A stretch of 64,000 bases of DNA from Mycobacterium sp. AZCC_0083 (GTDB lineage: Bacteria; Actinomycetota; Actinomycetes; Mycobacteriales; Mycobacteriaceae). The stretch spans positions 248,001 through 312,000 of the forward strand of contig NZ_JACHGP010000005.1 in the NCBI RefSeq assembly GCF_014202335.1, written 5' to 3'. Shown here one piece after another: positions 49,961-57,686 of this stretch. Numbering within the stretch: the first letter of the stretch is position 1; every line of letters starts with the position of its first letter. The position numbers and the translations under genes were made by a program. The notes beneath the pieces are model-generated. The model did no database searches. It was not told where the DNA came from and was given only the letters and a program-made list of their open reading frames with translations.

Positions 49961-50236
49961 CTACGCGCCGGCGCCAGTGGCAAACCAGAAGCCGAGGATC
50001 ATCGCCGCCACGGCCACGGGCCACGCCTCGAAGGCGACGCGCACGGGGATGGGTGCGTCGCGCAGTTCCATGAAATCGAGCACCACATACCTGACCTTCA
50101 GCGCGGCGATGAGGAAGATCCCGACCACCGCGACCGCGGGGCTGAGCAGATCCTTGGACAGCCCCCACGTCGTCACACATGTGGCCACCATCAGGCCTAG
50201 CCACACCCATGTGACCCGCTCGCGCAACACCGACAT
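49961..50236 (-). CDS. prokaryotic cytochrome c oxidase subunit IV-like protein
   Basis: The 91-residue protein has three membrane segments (VTWVWLGLMVATCVTTWGL, AVAVVGIFLIAALKVRYVVLDFM and FEAWPVAVAAMILGFWFAT) and the DFMELRDAPIPVR motif of the CoxIV-like family. It is likely an accessory subunit of a heme-copper or nitric oxide reductase complex in the membrane. ATG 50236 overlaps the subunit III stop (TGATG), so translation is coupled. Confidence 0.88.
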   Translation of the reverse strand: MSVLRERVTWVWLGLMVATCVTTWGLSKDLLSPAVAVVGIFLIAALKVRYVVLDFMELRDAPIPVRVAFEAWPVAVAAMILGFWFATGAGA

Positions 50237-50844
50237 CAGACTGCTCTCAGTAGGTAGAGCAAGGGAAAGATCATAATCCACAGCAGATCGACCAAGTGCC
50301 AATAGGAGGCCACGCATTCCGGCGTCACCCTGTTGGAGCTGCCGTAGGTGCCGCGCCGAGACTTGATCCACAGATACGTCAGCAGGCTGGTGCCAATTAC
50401 GACGTGTAGCAGGTGGATTCCGGTCAACGTGAAGTACCACATGAAGAACTCATTGGTCGCCGGCGTGATGCCGTCGTCGAATTTCTCGAAATACTCAACG
50501 GACTTGGACACCATGAACATCAGACCGGTGAGGACGGCGCCGAGCAGATAGCGGGGCACTCGGTCGACGAGGTCGCGCTTGAGGGCCTGGATCGCAAGGG
50601 CTACCGACCAGGAACTGGTCAGCAAAATCAACGTGTCGATGCCACCCAAATTGATGTTGAGCGTGTGGCGAGACGCCTCGAAGACGGCCGGGTTGTGGAG
50701 CCGCTCTGACATGAAGTTGCCGAACAGCAACGCGAAGATGACGGCGTCCGCGCCGATGAAGACCCAGACGCCATCCACACCGGGAAGGCGCCTGGGCTTC
50801 ACGCAGTCGGCGGTAGCGACCTCCACGAGGCTAGGCGTTGACAC
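50236..50844 (-). CDS. heme-copper oxidase subunit III (NorE-like)
   Basis: The 202-residue protein has five membrane segments with GVDGVWVFIGADAVIFALLFGNFM, NINLGGIDTLILLTSSW and FTLTGIHLLHVVIG ... VASYWHLVDLLWIMIFPLLYLL, typical of CoxC/NorE subunits. NorE-like members assist nitric oxide reductases; no subunit I or II gene is nearby. It overlaps the upstream 262-residue gene by 14 bases and the subunit IV gene by TGATG. Confidence 0.9.
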   Translation of the reverse strand: MSTPSLVEVATADCVKPRRLPGVDGVWVFIGADAVIFALLFGNFMSERLHNPAVFEASRHTLNINLGGIDTLILLTSSWSVALAIQALKRDLVDRVPRYLLGAVLTGLMFMVSKSVEYFEKFDDGITPATNEFFMWYFTLTGIHLLHVVIGTSLLTYLWIKSRRGTYGSSNRVTPECVASYWHLVDLLWIMIFPLLYLLRAV

Positions 50845-51619
50845 GCCCTGCGGCCTCGTCCTCGGCCTTCAGCCGGGGGATGGCCTTGATGATGAAGAAG
50901 GACAGGCTCGGGATCCAGATGAACCAGGTGAAGAACGCGATCCAGAAGCTGATCACGCCGTTGAACGCCAGCGGCCCGGTGGTGACGAACGGGATCGCAC
51001 TCACCGCGAAGAACGACGCGAACGTGACCCAGCCCCACCAACTGACGGCGTCCGGGACCAGCTTCTTCTCCCGCCTGTCACGCATGCACACGATGCTGAT
51101 GGCGACGATCTGGAACGACGTGACGAAGTACGCCAAATCGAACATGAGCCAGCCAAACCAGTAGAGCATGTGCATGATTTCCGGGCTGAGGTTGTTTACC
51201 TCGTGTGCGGCGGTCAGCCAGATCGCCATGGTCACCATGACGGGCGCACAGGTGATCGTGCCGCCCATCATCTCGAGCTTGGACAACACCCCGCCAGGAC
51301 CCTCGATGCGTTCCATCACCCGGGCGACCGCCACGCTAAACGACATGTAGAAGGCGGTCATGGTGAGGCAGATGCTCAAGGCAATCATCAGCGGAAGCCT
51401 GAGCTCCTGAAAGTGCGCCTTGACCTCGTCCGGCGTCGCGCTGGCCGGGAACGGCGGCATGTTGTGGGCGAGGATCCCCCAGAGAACGAAGACTGCGAAC
51501 AGGAAAACCGGGCCGGTCCACGCCAAGATCTTCCACGTTCTGTAGTCGGTCGGATACGGCGACAGGTCACGCCCGGGCTTAGTCGCCGCGGCCGAGCCGG
51601 AGTCGATGTTTGTTGCCAT
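50831..51619 (-). CDS. six-helix membrane protein of the oxidase-like operon
   Basis: The 262-residue protein has about six hydrophobic segments (near residues 31-50, 74-98, 115-135, 145-170, 185-205 and 212-235), with conserved-looking HNMPPFPASATPDEV and WLTAAHEVNNLSPEIMHML loops. I do not recognise the family. It is the first gene of an operon with oxidase subunits III and IV and is likely a membrane partner of that complex. A paired C5/G4 element lies 65-100 bases upstream of its start. Confidence 0.78.
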   Translation of the reverse strand: MATNIDSGSAAATKPGRDLSPYPTDYRTWKILAWTGPVFLFAVFVLWGILAHNMPPFPASATPDEVKAHFQELRLPLMIALSICLTMTAFYMSFSVAVARVMERIEGPGGVLSKLEMMGGTITCAPVMVTMAIWLTAAHEVNNLSPEIMHMLYWFGWLMFDLAYFVTSFQIVAISIVCMRDRREKKLVPDAVSWWGWVTFASFFAVSAIPFVTTGPLAFNGVISFWIAFFTWFIWIPSLSFFIIKAIPRLKAEDEAAGRVNA

Positions 51620-51683
51620 CGGACGGGCTCCTTAGTTGATGAAGGTACCAATCAATCCTCGCCGACGCGGGGACACCTGACTT

Positions 51684-51719
51684 CCCCCGAACGGGTACTA
51701 TTCGGCCCCCACATCGGGG
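51684..51719. promoter_or_regulatory. paired C5-G4 palindromes upstream of the oxidase operon
   Basis: CCCCCGAACGGG (51684-51695) and CCCCCACATCGGGG (51706-51719) start exactly 22 bases apart, two helical turns, and lie 65-100 bases upstream of the minus-strand operon. The identical arrangement at 49131-49165 supports a real protein-binding site. Confidence 0.55.
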
Positions 51720-51749
51720 TGTGGCTTCGGGACTGCGACTTTCCATGTC

Positions 51750-52793
51750 TTAAAACCCCGCACCGTGGACCTCGTGTCCGGGCTTCTCGGCGGCCAGGCC
51801 GCGGTAGGCGTCGTCGACGGTGGTGCCGTGGTTGATGACACCGTCGACCTCGCGCGCGATCGGCATGGAAACTCCGTACTCGTTGCCGAACTCCATGATC
51901 ACGCTGGCGGCCTTGACGCCTTCGGCGACCTGATTCATCGACGCGATGATCTCGTCGATTGGCTTGCCCGCGCCGAGCTGCTCACCGACGTAACGGTTGC
52001 GGCTGCGCTGGCTCGTGCACGTGACGATCAGATCGCCCATCCCTGCCAGACCCGCGAACGTGTCGCGGTGCCCGCCCAGGGCCTCGCCAAGCTTGGACAT
52101 CTCCCGCACCGCGCGCGACATCACCATCGCGCGGGTGTTCTCCCCGATGCCGATCGAGTAACCCATCCCGACGGCGATCGCGTACACGTTCTTCAGCGCA
52201 CCGGCCATCTCCACCCCGACGACATCGTCGGTGGTATAGGTGCGAAATCGCTTGGTGCGGAACAACTGTCCGAGATTGGCGGCCAACTTCGTGTCGGGCA
52301 TCGCGAGCACCGCCGCGGCGGCAAAGCCCTCGGCCACCTCACGCGCGATGTTCGGCCCGGCCAGAATGCCGGCCGGGTGGCCGGGCAGCACCTCGTCGAC
52401 GATCTGGCTCATCCGGTAGTTCGTGCCCTGCTCGAGACCCTTGACCAGCGACACGACCGGCACCCAGGGGCGCAGCTCCTTGGCGAGTTCCGTCAACACC
52501 CCGCGGAATCCGTGCGAGGGCACACCCATCACGATGACGTCGGCGGTGTCGGCGGCCTCGGAGAAATCGGTGGTAGCCATCAACGTGGGAGACAGCTCGA
52601 CGTCGTTGCCGAGATAGCGCGAGTTGCGATGGTTCTCGTTGATGTCGGCGGCGGTTTCCTCGGAGCGCACCCACTGCAGCGTCGGCCCGCGCCGTGCGCA
52701 GATGGACGCCACGGTGGTACCCCAGGAGCCGCCACCGAGAACAACGACATTGGGTTCACGTTGCGCAGGCGCTCGACGCGTCCTTGCATCCAC
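51750..52793 (-). CDS. gpsA: NAD(P)H-dependent glycerol-3-phosphate dehydrogenase
   Basis: The 347-residue protein has the Rossmann motif VVVLGGGSWGTTVASICARRG, VSLVKGLEQGT, ILAGPNIAREVAEG, the catalytic lysine in EMAGALKNVYAIAVGMG, AGMGDLIVTCTS and SRNRYVGEQLG. It reduces dihydroxyacetone phosphate to glycerol-3-phosphate for phospholipid synthesis. The start is GTG 52793. A 6C-like RNA gene begins 18 bases upstream in the opposite direction. Confidence 0.95.
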   Translation of the reverse strand: MDARTRRAPAQREPNVVVLGGGSWGTTVASICARRGPTLQWVRSEETAADINENHRNSRYLGNDVELSPTLMATTDFSEAADTADVIVMGVPSHGFRGVLTELAKELRPWVPVVSLVKGLEQGTNYRMSQIVDEVLPGHPAGILAGPNIAREVAEGFAAAAVLAMPDTKLAANLGQLFRTKRFRTYTTDDVVGVEMAGALKNVYAIAVGMGYSIGIGENTRAMVMSRAVREMSKLGEALGGHRDTFAGLAGMGDLIVTCTSQRSRNRYVGEQLGAGKPIDEIIASMNQVAEGVKAASVIMEFGNEYGVSMPIAREVDGVINHGTTVDDAYRGLAAEKPGHEVHGAGF

Positions 52794-52810
52794 TACGGCA
52801 CCCGCCCAAC

Positions 52811-52900
52811 TTCGAAGACACCGCCATCCTCGGCGACATGACTGTCGATGGCGTCCCCCGGAAGAGCGCTTTGTGCTCTCCCCTTTGGGTCACGCCCCGG
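52811..52900 (+). ncRNA. 6C-like small RNA, copy 1
   Basis: The segment contains CGCCATC/GATGGCG arms (52822-52828 with 52847-52853), then CCCCCGGAAGAGCGC, a second hairpin around AGAGC/GCTCT and a CTCCCC run, ending in GGGTCACGCCCCGG. This matches the actinobacterial 6C RNA (B11 in M. tuberculosis) as I recall it: two hairpins with C-rich single strands. A second copy with the same second half lies at 54320-54409. 6C binds mRNAs through its C-rich loops. The end overlaps the phosphofructokinase stop on the other strand. Confidence 0.75.
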
Positions 52901-54209
52901 AAATCTCACCCATGGCTGTGGATACCAGGTCGTCGGCCTGACCCGTCACTGAAAGCACCGTCTGCCACAGATAACCGTTGGTATCGACCTTCTTCCGGGA
53001 CGAGACCGCCAAGGGAATCGGTACATGGGTCAATCGGCGTCGCCAGGAACCAATGACCGTGTCCGTCTTGCCCACCATGCCAGCGTGAACGGCCGCGTGA
53101 CCCAACCGGAGGCAGAAGTTACTGTCCCTGGCGTTGGCGGGCAAACTGCGGATCATGTAGCTCGGATCGATGTACTTGACGTTGACCGGTGTTCCACGAG
53201 CGCGAAATAATTCCCTGAGCTCGTCTCGTAGGAATGCGCCAATGTCGCCGTGGCGTCGATTCCCAGAAGCGTCCCACTCCGCTACTTCGGAAAGCAGGCT
53301 TTGTCCTGCCCCCTCTGCCACCACGACCACCACGAAACCATCTCGTTTGATGCGCTGTTCGGCGGCTCGGACGACCCCATCGATGCTGAACTCAACTTCC
53401 GGGATGAGGCACAAGCCCACCTGGGTATCCGCCAGCGCGGCGAAGCTGGCGATGAACCCCGAATCGCGGCCCATCAGTTTCACCAGACCGATGCCGGACC
53501 GATAGCACGACGCCTCCACATATGCCGCGCGCGTCGCTTGCCGCGCCGCCTCGACGGCGGTGTCGAAACCGAAACTCATATCGATGAACGAGATATCGTT
53601 GTCGATCGTCTTCGGTACGCCGACGACGGCGATGTCCAGTCCCCTTCGCCGTGTCTCCTCGACGACCGAGTGCGCACCGCGCAGCGTTCCGTCGCCACCG
53701 ATGGTGAAGAGAAGCTGAATTCCCAAGCGCTCGAGCGTGTCAACCATTTCATCGACCGGTTGCGGACCGCGGGATGAGCCCAGCACCGTCCCACCGACTT
53801 CGTGGATCTGACCTACTCTGCGGGTCGTCAATTCGATCGGTGCCAGTGCGGTCCGCTCGACGAGACCCTCGTAACCGAACCGGAAGCCGTAGACCGTGGG
53901 GACGCCATACTTTTCGTGCAGGCAATAGACGATGGAACGGACGACATCGTTCAAGCCGGGGCAGAGCCCGCCACACGTGACGATCCCACACCTCAGGCTG
54001 GCGGGATCGAAGTAGATCCTCTCCCGCGGCCCCGCCAGCTCCAGGGCAGGCGGGTCGACGCCGGCAAGCAGCTGCGCGCGCAGATCGTCGATGTCGGTGC
54101 GGAACAAGAGTCGTTTCGATGAATCCATGAAGCGGATTGCGCGGAACGGGGAGACGATCTTGCATTCGCCAAGAGCGTCGGTTTCGAAATCTGGCTGCAC
54201 TGATGTCAT
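52890..54209 (-). CDS. ATP-type 6-phosphofructokinase family protein
   Basis: The 439-residue protein is a group II/X-type phosphofructokinase: GIVTCGGLCPGLNDVVRSIV, YGFRFGYEGLVE, LGSSRGPQ, GGDGTLRGA (the glycine after GGD marks ATP rather than pyrophosphate use), PKTIDNDI with the catalytic aspartates and MGRDSGFIA. It phosphorylates fructose-6-phosphate or a related sugar phosphate. This clade is different from the small actinobacterial PfkA. It lies alone between the two 6C-like RNA genes. Confidence 0.88.
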   Translation of the reverse strand: MTSVQPDFETDALGECKIVSPFRAIRFMDSSKRLLFRTDIDDLRAQLLAGVDPPALELAGPRERIYFDPASLRCGIVTCGGLCPGLNDVVRSIVYCLHEKYGVPTVYGFRFGYEGLVERTALAPIELTTRRVGQIHEVGGTVLGSSRGPQPVDEMVDTLERLGIQLLFTIGGDGTLRGAHSVVEETRRRGLDIAVVGVPKTIDNDISFIDMSFGFDTAVEAARQATRAAYVEASCYRSGIGLVKLMGRDSGFIASFAALADTQVGLCLIPEVEFSIDGVVRAAEQRIKRDGFVVVVVAEGAGQSLLSEVAEWDASGNRRHGDIGAFLRDELRELFRARGTPVNVKYIDPSYMIRSLPANARDSNFCLRLGHAAVHAGMVGKTDTVIGSWRRRLTHVPIPLAVSSRKKVDTNGYLWQTVLSVTGQADDLVSTAMGEISGA

Positions 54210-54319
54210 CTCGCGTGTGCCCCCTTATCCTTGGCGGGGGTTGGGACCGGCCCGGGCACCGGACGACTCGTGGGGCGGCGGCTCGCCGCAGCCACATTGA
54301 CATTTGGGAACCTCGTCAC

Positions 54320-54409
54320 TTCTAAGACATCGCCATCCTCGTCGGCACGGCCGCCGCCGGCTTCCCCCGGAAGAGCGCATTGTGCTCTCCCCTTCGGGTC
54401 ACACCCCGG
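54320..54409 (+). ncRNA. 6C-like small RNA, copy 2
   Basis: The sequence CATCGCCATCCTCG, a GC-rich spacer, CCCCCGGAAGAGCGCA, GTGCTCTCCCC and CGGGTCACACCCCGG repeats copy 1 with changes mostly in the first loop. A good -35 element TTGACA lies at 54297-54302, 17 bases before TTCTAA. The small RNA is transcribed on the plus strand, between the divergent starts and ends of phosphofructokinase and the GntR gene. Confidence 0.75.
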
Positions 54410-54442
54410 ACATGCCGCCGGACGCGATCGCCGAGGTCGCAG

Positions 54443-55228
54443 CTATTCGCCCACGGCAGGCTCGTTGAACACAATCGCGTCGCGCTCATCCGATTCGGCC
54501 AGTGCGTCGGCGTAGCCGTGCACGTGCCTACGCATGCGCCGGCCGGCAGCCGCGGTGTCGCGCTCGCGAATCGCAGACGTGATCCCCCGGTGTGCCTTGG
54601 TTGTGATCGCGCGAACCGCGGTGTCAACGAAGGCTTCGTCCTCGGTGCCGGCATAGATCGCCTGTGATAGCGCGATCATGACGCCCATCAACAGCTCGTT
54701 GTGACTGGCCAACGCAACACCCACATGCCAGTCCAGGTTGGCCTGCAAGAACTGCTCGAGGTCGGCCTTGGGGTCGGCGATCGCCTCGTTGGCCCGGTCT
54801 AGTTCGGCGAGGTCTTCGTCGGTGCGGTTGCGGGCGGCAAGTTCGGCGCAGAACGGTTCCAGAGCCTCCCGGGTCTCCATCAGGTCGACCAGTTTGATGC
54901 GTCTACCGCGGATGAGCATGGTCACGGAGCTGGCCATCGACTTGGTGGTGGGCCTCTGAACGAACGCGCCGCCGGCACGCCCCGCCTTGACTCGAACGAG
55001 GTTCTGCACCTCGAGGATGCGTAGCGCTTCGCGCACGGTGGCACGGCTCATCTGTGTCTGTTTGACCAGCTCGCGTTCCGCCGGCAGTGGGGCACCCTCG
55101 GGAAGTTCGCCGTTGAGAATCCGCTCGCGCAGCTCGCCGGCGAGCACGTCGGACGCCTTGGGGACGTCGACGGGGCTCAACCTGAGGTCGGATCGCGAGG
55201 GTGTGGTCACGGCGTCCGCTACTTCCAT
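54443..55228 (-). CDS. GntR/FadR-family transcriptional regulator
   Basis: The 261-residue protein has an N-terminal GntR helix-turn-helix (LRERILNGELPEGAPLPAERELVKQTQMSRATVREALRILEVQNLVRVKAGRAGGAFV) and a C-terminal FCD effector domain (DLMETREALEPFCAELAARNRTDEDL ... DWHVGVALASHNELL with metal-type histidines). It is divergent from the acyl-CoA dehydrogenase operon. FadR-pattern sites in the shared promoter and before the second dehydrogenase suggest repression released by an acyl-CoA or organic acid. Confidence 0.91.
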   Translation of the reverse strand: MEVADAVTTPSRSDLRLSPVDVPKASDVLAGELRERILNGELPEGAPLPAERELVKQTQMSRATVREALRILEVQNLVRVKAGRAGGAFVQRPTTKSMASSVTMLIRGRRIKLVDLMETREALEPFCAELAARNRTDEDLAELDRANEAIADPKADLEQFLQANLDWHVGVALASHNELLMGVMIALSQAIYAGTEDEAFVDTAVRAITTKAHRGITSAIRERDTAAAGRRMRRHVHGYADALAESDERDAIVFNEPAVGE

Positions 55229-55248
55229 CGCATGCCCCTAATGAATTA

Positions 55249-55306
55249 TGGTCAGACCTAAGATACCATTTATTTAGTTGGACCGTTAACATGTCCAGTC
55301 TGACCA
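55249..55306. promoter_or_regulatory. pair of FadR-type operator arms in gntR/fadE promoter
   Basis: TGGTCAGACC (55249-55258) and its near reverse complement AGTCTGACCA (55297-55306) flank the divergent promoter. The first fits TNGTNNNACNA with one mismatch at the last base and shares 15 bases with the dyad at 41078-41092. They probably bind the adjacent GntR protein. Confidence 0.6.
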
Positions 55307-55334
55307 CGGTCGATAGGCGGCAGGAGAAACGCTG

Positions 55335-56414
55335 ATGCGCTGGGAACTTTCCGACGAGCAGGAGCTCTTCACCGCGTCGTTGCGCGAGTGGTTGGACGAA
55401 CGCGCCGACTCGGCGGCGGTCCGCAGTTGGCTGGACACCGGCGATCCCGCCGGGTTCGAACGGCTCTTCGTCGGCGAGGGCTGGGCCGGGGTCGGATTCG
55501 ACGAGGACCTCGGTGGCCAGGGCGGCGGCCTGCTCGAACTGGCGCTGACAGCGCGCGAGTTGGGGCGCGCGGCAGCGCCTTCGGCCAGCTGGCTGCAGTC
55601 GGCGATCGTCGCGCCGGCGTTGGTTGACGAGCCGGCGTTGATGTGCGCGGCAACGGAGTCCGGCGACGTGACCGCGTTGGCGGTCCGGGCGGACCGCATC
55701 CCAGCCGCGGCGCCTTCGGTGAAGAACTCCGCCGACCGACTGAGCGGACGGATCCCGTGTGTGCTCGGCGCAGCTCGGGCGCAGCGATTGCTGGTGCCCG
55801 TCCACCACGTCGACGCGACGTCGCTTTGGCTGGTGGACAGCGCGGCCGGGGGCGTGGGGGTTAACCCCCGGCCGCTGCTGGATCGCTCGCGCGACGTCGC
55901 CGACATCACCCTCGATGACGTCCCGGCACGCCGACTCGACATCGATGCCACCGTATCGCTGGGCGATATCGCCACCAGGGCAGCTGTTCTGGTCGCCGCC
56001 GACGCACTGGGTGCATCCGAACGGATGCTGCAACTGGCTGTCGACTACAGCAAGCAGCGCCATCAGTTCGGGCGGCCGATCGGCTCGTTCCAGGCGGTCA
56101 AACATGCTGCTGCACAGATGCTGGTCACCGTGGAGGCGTCGTTGACCATCGTCTGTTACGCGGCACAATCGGCCGAGGAGGGCCTGCCCGATCGCGCAAC
56201 TCACGCGGCCGTGGCGAAGGCACAGGTGACGGGCAGTAGCGCCGAGCTCGCCGACAGCGCGCTCACGTTGCACGGCGCGATCGGCTACACCTGGGAGCAC
56301 GATCTGCAGCTGTTCTACAAGCGGGCCAAGCTCGACCGCGTGCTCTTCGGCACGCCGACGGCGTGGAACGAGCGCATCGCCGAGGCTCTGCCGCTACTCC
56401 CCGTCACGGCCTGA
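55335..56414 (+). CDS. acyl-CoA dehydrogenase (FadE)
   Basis: The 359-residue ACAD has the N-terminal helical domain (MRWELSDEQELFTASLREWLDERAD), middle strand domain and the C-terminal KQRHQFGRPIGSFQAVKHAAAQM and LHGAIGYTWEHDLQLFYKRAK segments, the latter with the catalytic glutamate position. It oxidises an acyl-CoA to the enoyl-CoA with FAD. It is shorter than the second dehydrogenase and may pair with it as a heteromeric enzyme, as for actinobacterial steroid ACADs. ATG 55335 has AGGAG upstream. Confidence 0.9.
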   Translation: MRWELSDEQELFTASLREWLDERADSAAVRSWLDTGDPAGFERLFVGEGWAGVGFDEDLGGQGGGLLELALTARELGRAAAPSASWLQSAIVAPALVDEPALMCAATESGDVTALAVRADRIPAAAPSVKNSADRLSGRIPCVLGAARAQRLLVPVHHVDATSLWLVDSAAGGVGVNPRPLLDRSRDVADITLDDVPARRLDIDATVSLGDIATRAAVLVAADALGASERMLQLAVDYSKQRHQFGRPIGSFQAVKHAAAQMLVTVEASLTIVCYAAQSAEEGLPDRATHAAVAKAQVTGSSAELADSALTLHGAIGYTWEHDLQLFYKRAKLDRVLFGTPTAWNERIAEALPLLPVTA

Positions 56415-56454
56415 CCAGCGGCCGGGCGAACTGCGCCAGGCGGACTTCCATTTT

Positions 56455-56474
56455 GGTCTGTCCATTAGTATAAT
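56455..56474 (+). promoter_or_regulatory. internal promoter with FadR-type half-match
   Basis: GGTCTGTCCAT (56455-56465) differs by one base from the operator complement GGTCTGACCAT, and TATAAT (56469-56474) follows directly. The site lies 46 bases before the second acyl-CoA dehydrogenase start in a 105-base AT-rich gap, so this gene may have its own GntR-controlled promoter. Confidence 0.5.
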
Positions 56475-56519
56475 TCGAACTTAGGTTAACTATTCAAGGT
56501 TCGTGGAGCGGAGATCAAT

Positions 56520-57686
56520 GTGGACTTCGAGTTGAACGAGGATCAGCAGACGATCCGCGCCGCGGTCGCTGAACTGGCAAGCAAGTTCGACGATCACTAC
56601 TGGATGACCAAGGATCAGGCTCACGAGTTTCCGACGGAGTTCTACGACACGTTCGCGGAGGGCGGCTGGCTCGGCATCACCACGCCGGAGGAATACGGGG
56701 GCCACGGGTTCGGCATCACCGAGGCCTCGATCCTGCTGGAGGAAGTTGCGGCCAGCGGCGGCGGGATGAACGCTGCCAGCTCGATGCACCTGTCGATATT
56801 TGGCATGCATCCGGTGATCGTGCACGGGTCCGAAGAACTCAAGGCCCGCACGCTGCCCCGCATCGTGACCGGTGACCTGCACGTCTGCTTCGGCGTCACC
56901 GAGCCCGGCGCCGGACTGGATACCACCAAGATCACCACCTTCGCCCGCCGCGAGGGTGATCGCTACATCGTCAATGGCCGCAAGGTGTGGATCTCCAAGG
57001 CAGTGGAATCGGAGAAGGTTCTGCTGCTGACCCGCACCACGAAGTTCGAGGACGTCGCCCGCAAGACCGATGGGCTCACCCTGTTCCTCACCGACCTGGA
57101 TCGCAGCAAGGTCGACATCAAGCCCATCGCCAAGATGGGCCGAAACGCAGTGACCTCGAATGAACTGTTCATCGACGGTCTGGAGATTCCCGTCGAGGAC
57201 CGCGTCGGCGAGGAAGGCGAGGGTTTCCGCTACATTCTCGACGGCCTGAACCCCGAGCGCTGCCTGGTCGCCGCCGAGGCGCTGGGCATAGGCCGCGCCG
57301 CGCTGCGTACGGCGGTGCGCTACGGCAACGAGCGTGAGGTGTTCGGCCGGCCGATCGGAATGAACCAGGGACTGCAATTTCCACTGGCCGACTCGTTGGC
57401 CCGCCTGGACGCTGCTGAGCTGGTGCTGCGCAAGGCCACCTGGCTCTACGACAACGGCAAACCCTGTGCGCGCGAGGCCAATACGGCCAAGTACCTGTGT
57501 GCCGACGCGTCCTTCGACGCGGCCGACCGCGCCTTGCAGACCCACGGCGGCATGGGGTACTCGGAGGAGTATCACGTGGCGCGGTACTTCCGCGAGGCCA
57601 GGCTGACGCGCATCGCCCCGATCAGCCAGGAAATGGTGCTCAACTACCTGGGGCAGCACGTCCTGGGTCTGCCGAGGAGCTACTGA
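56520..57686 (+). CDS. acyl-CoA dehydrogenase (FadE)
   Basis: The 388-residue ACAD has DFELNEDQQTIRAAVAEL, CFGVTEPGAGLDT, the FAD-binding R in REVFGRPIGMNQGLQFPLAD and THGGMGYSEEYHVARYFREARL with the catalytic glutamate. It is a full-length FAD-dependent acyl-CoA dehydrogenase. GTG 56520 is the start; an ATG at 56518 is out of frame. The stop overlaps the following SDR start (TGATG), beginning a tightly coupled run to HMG-CoA lyase. Confidence 0.92.
   Translation: MDFELNEDQQTIRAAVAELASKFDDHYWMTKDQAHEFPTEFYDTFAEGGWLGITTPEEYGGHGFGITEASILLEEVAASGGGMNAASSMHLSIFGMHPVIVHGSEELKARTLPRIVTGDLHVCFGVTEPGAGLDTTKITTFARREGDRYIVNGRKVWISKAVESEKVLLLTRTTKFEDVARKTDGLTLFLTDLDRSKVDIKPIAKMGRNAVTSNELFIDGLEIPVEDRVGEEGEGFRYILDGLNPERCLVAAEALGIGRAALRTAVRYGNEREVFGRPIGMNQGLQFPLADSLARLDAAELVLRKATWLYDNGKPCAREANTAKYLCADASFDAADRALQTHGGMGYSEEYHVARYFREARLTRIAPISQEMVLNYLGQHVLGLPRSY

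Noticed and set aside
51684..51719. Possible DosR box upstream of the oxidase operon
   Set aside because: The GGG/CCC pattern does not keep the spacing or the inner ACT/AGT of the DosR consensus; the paired C5/G4 description fits better.
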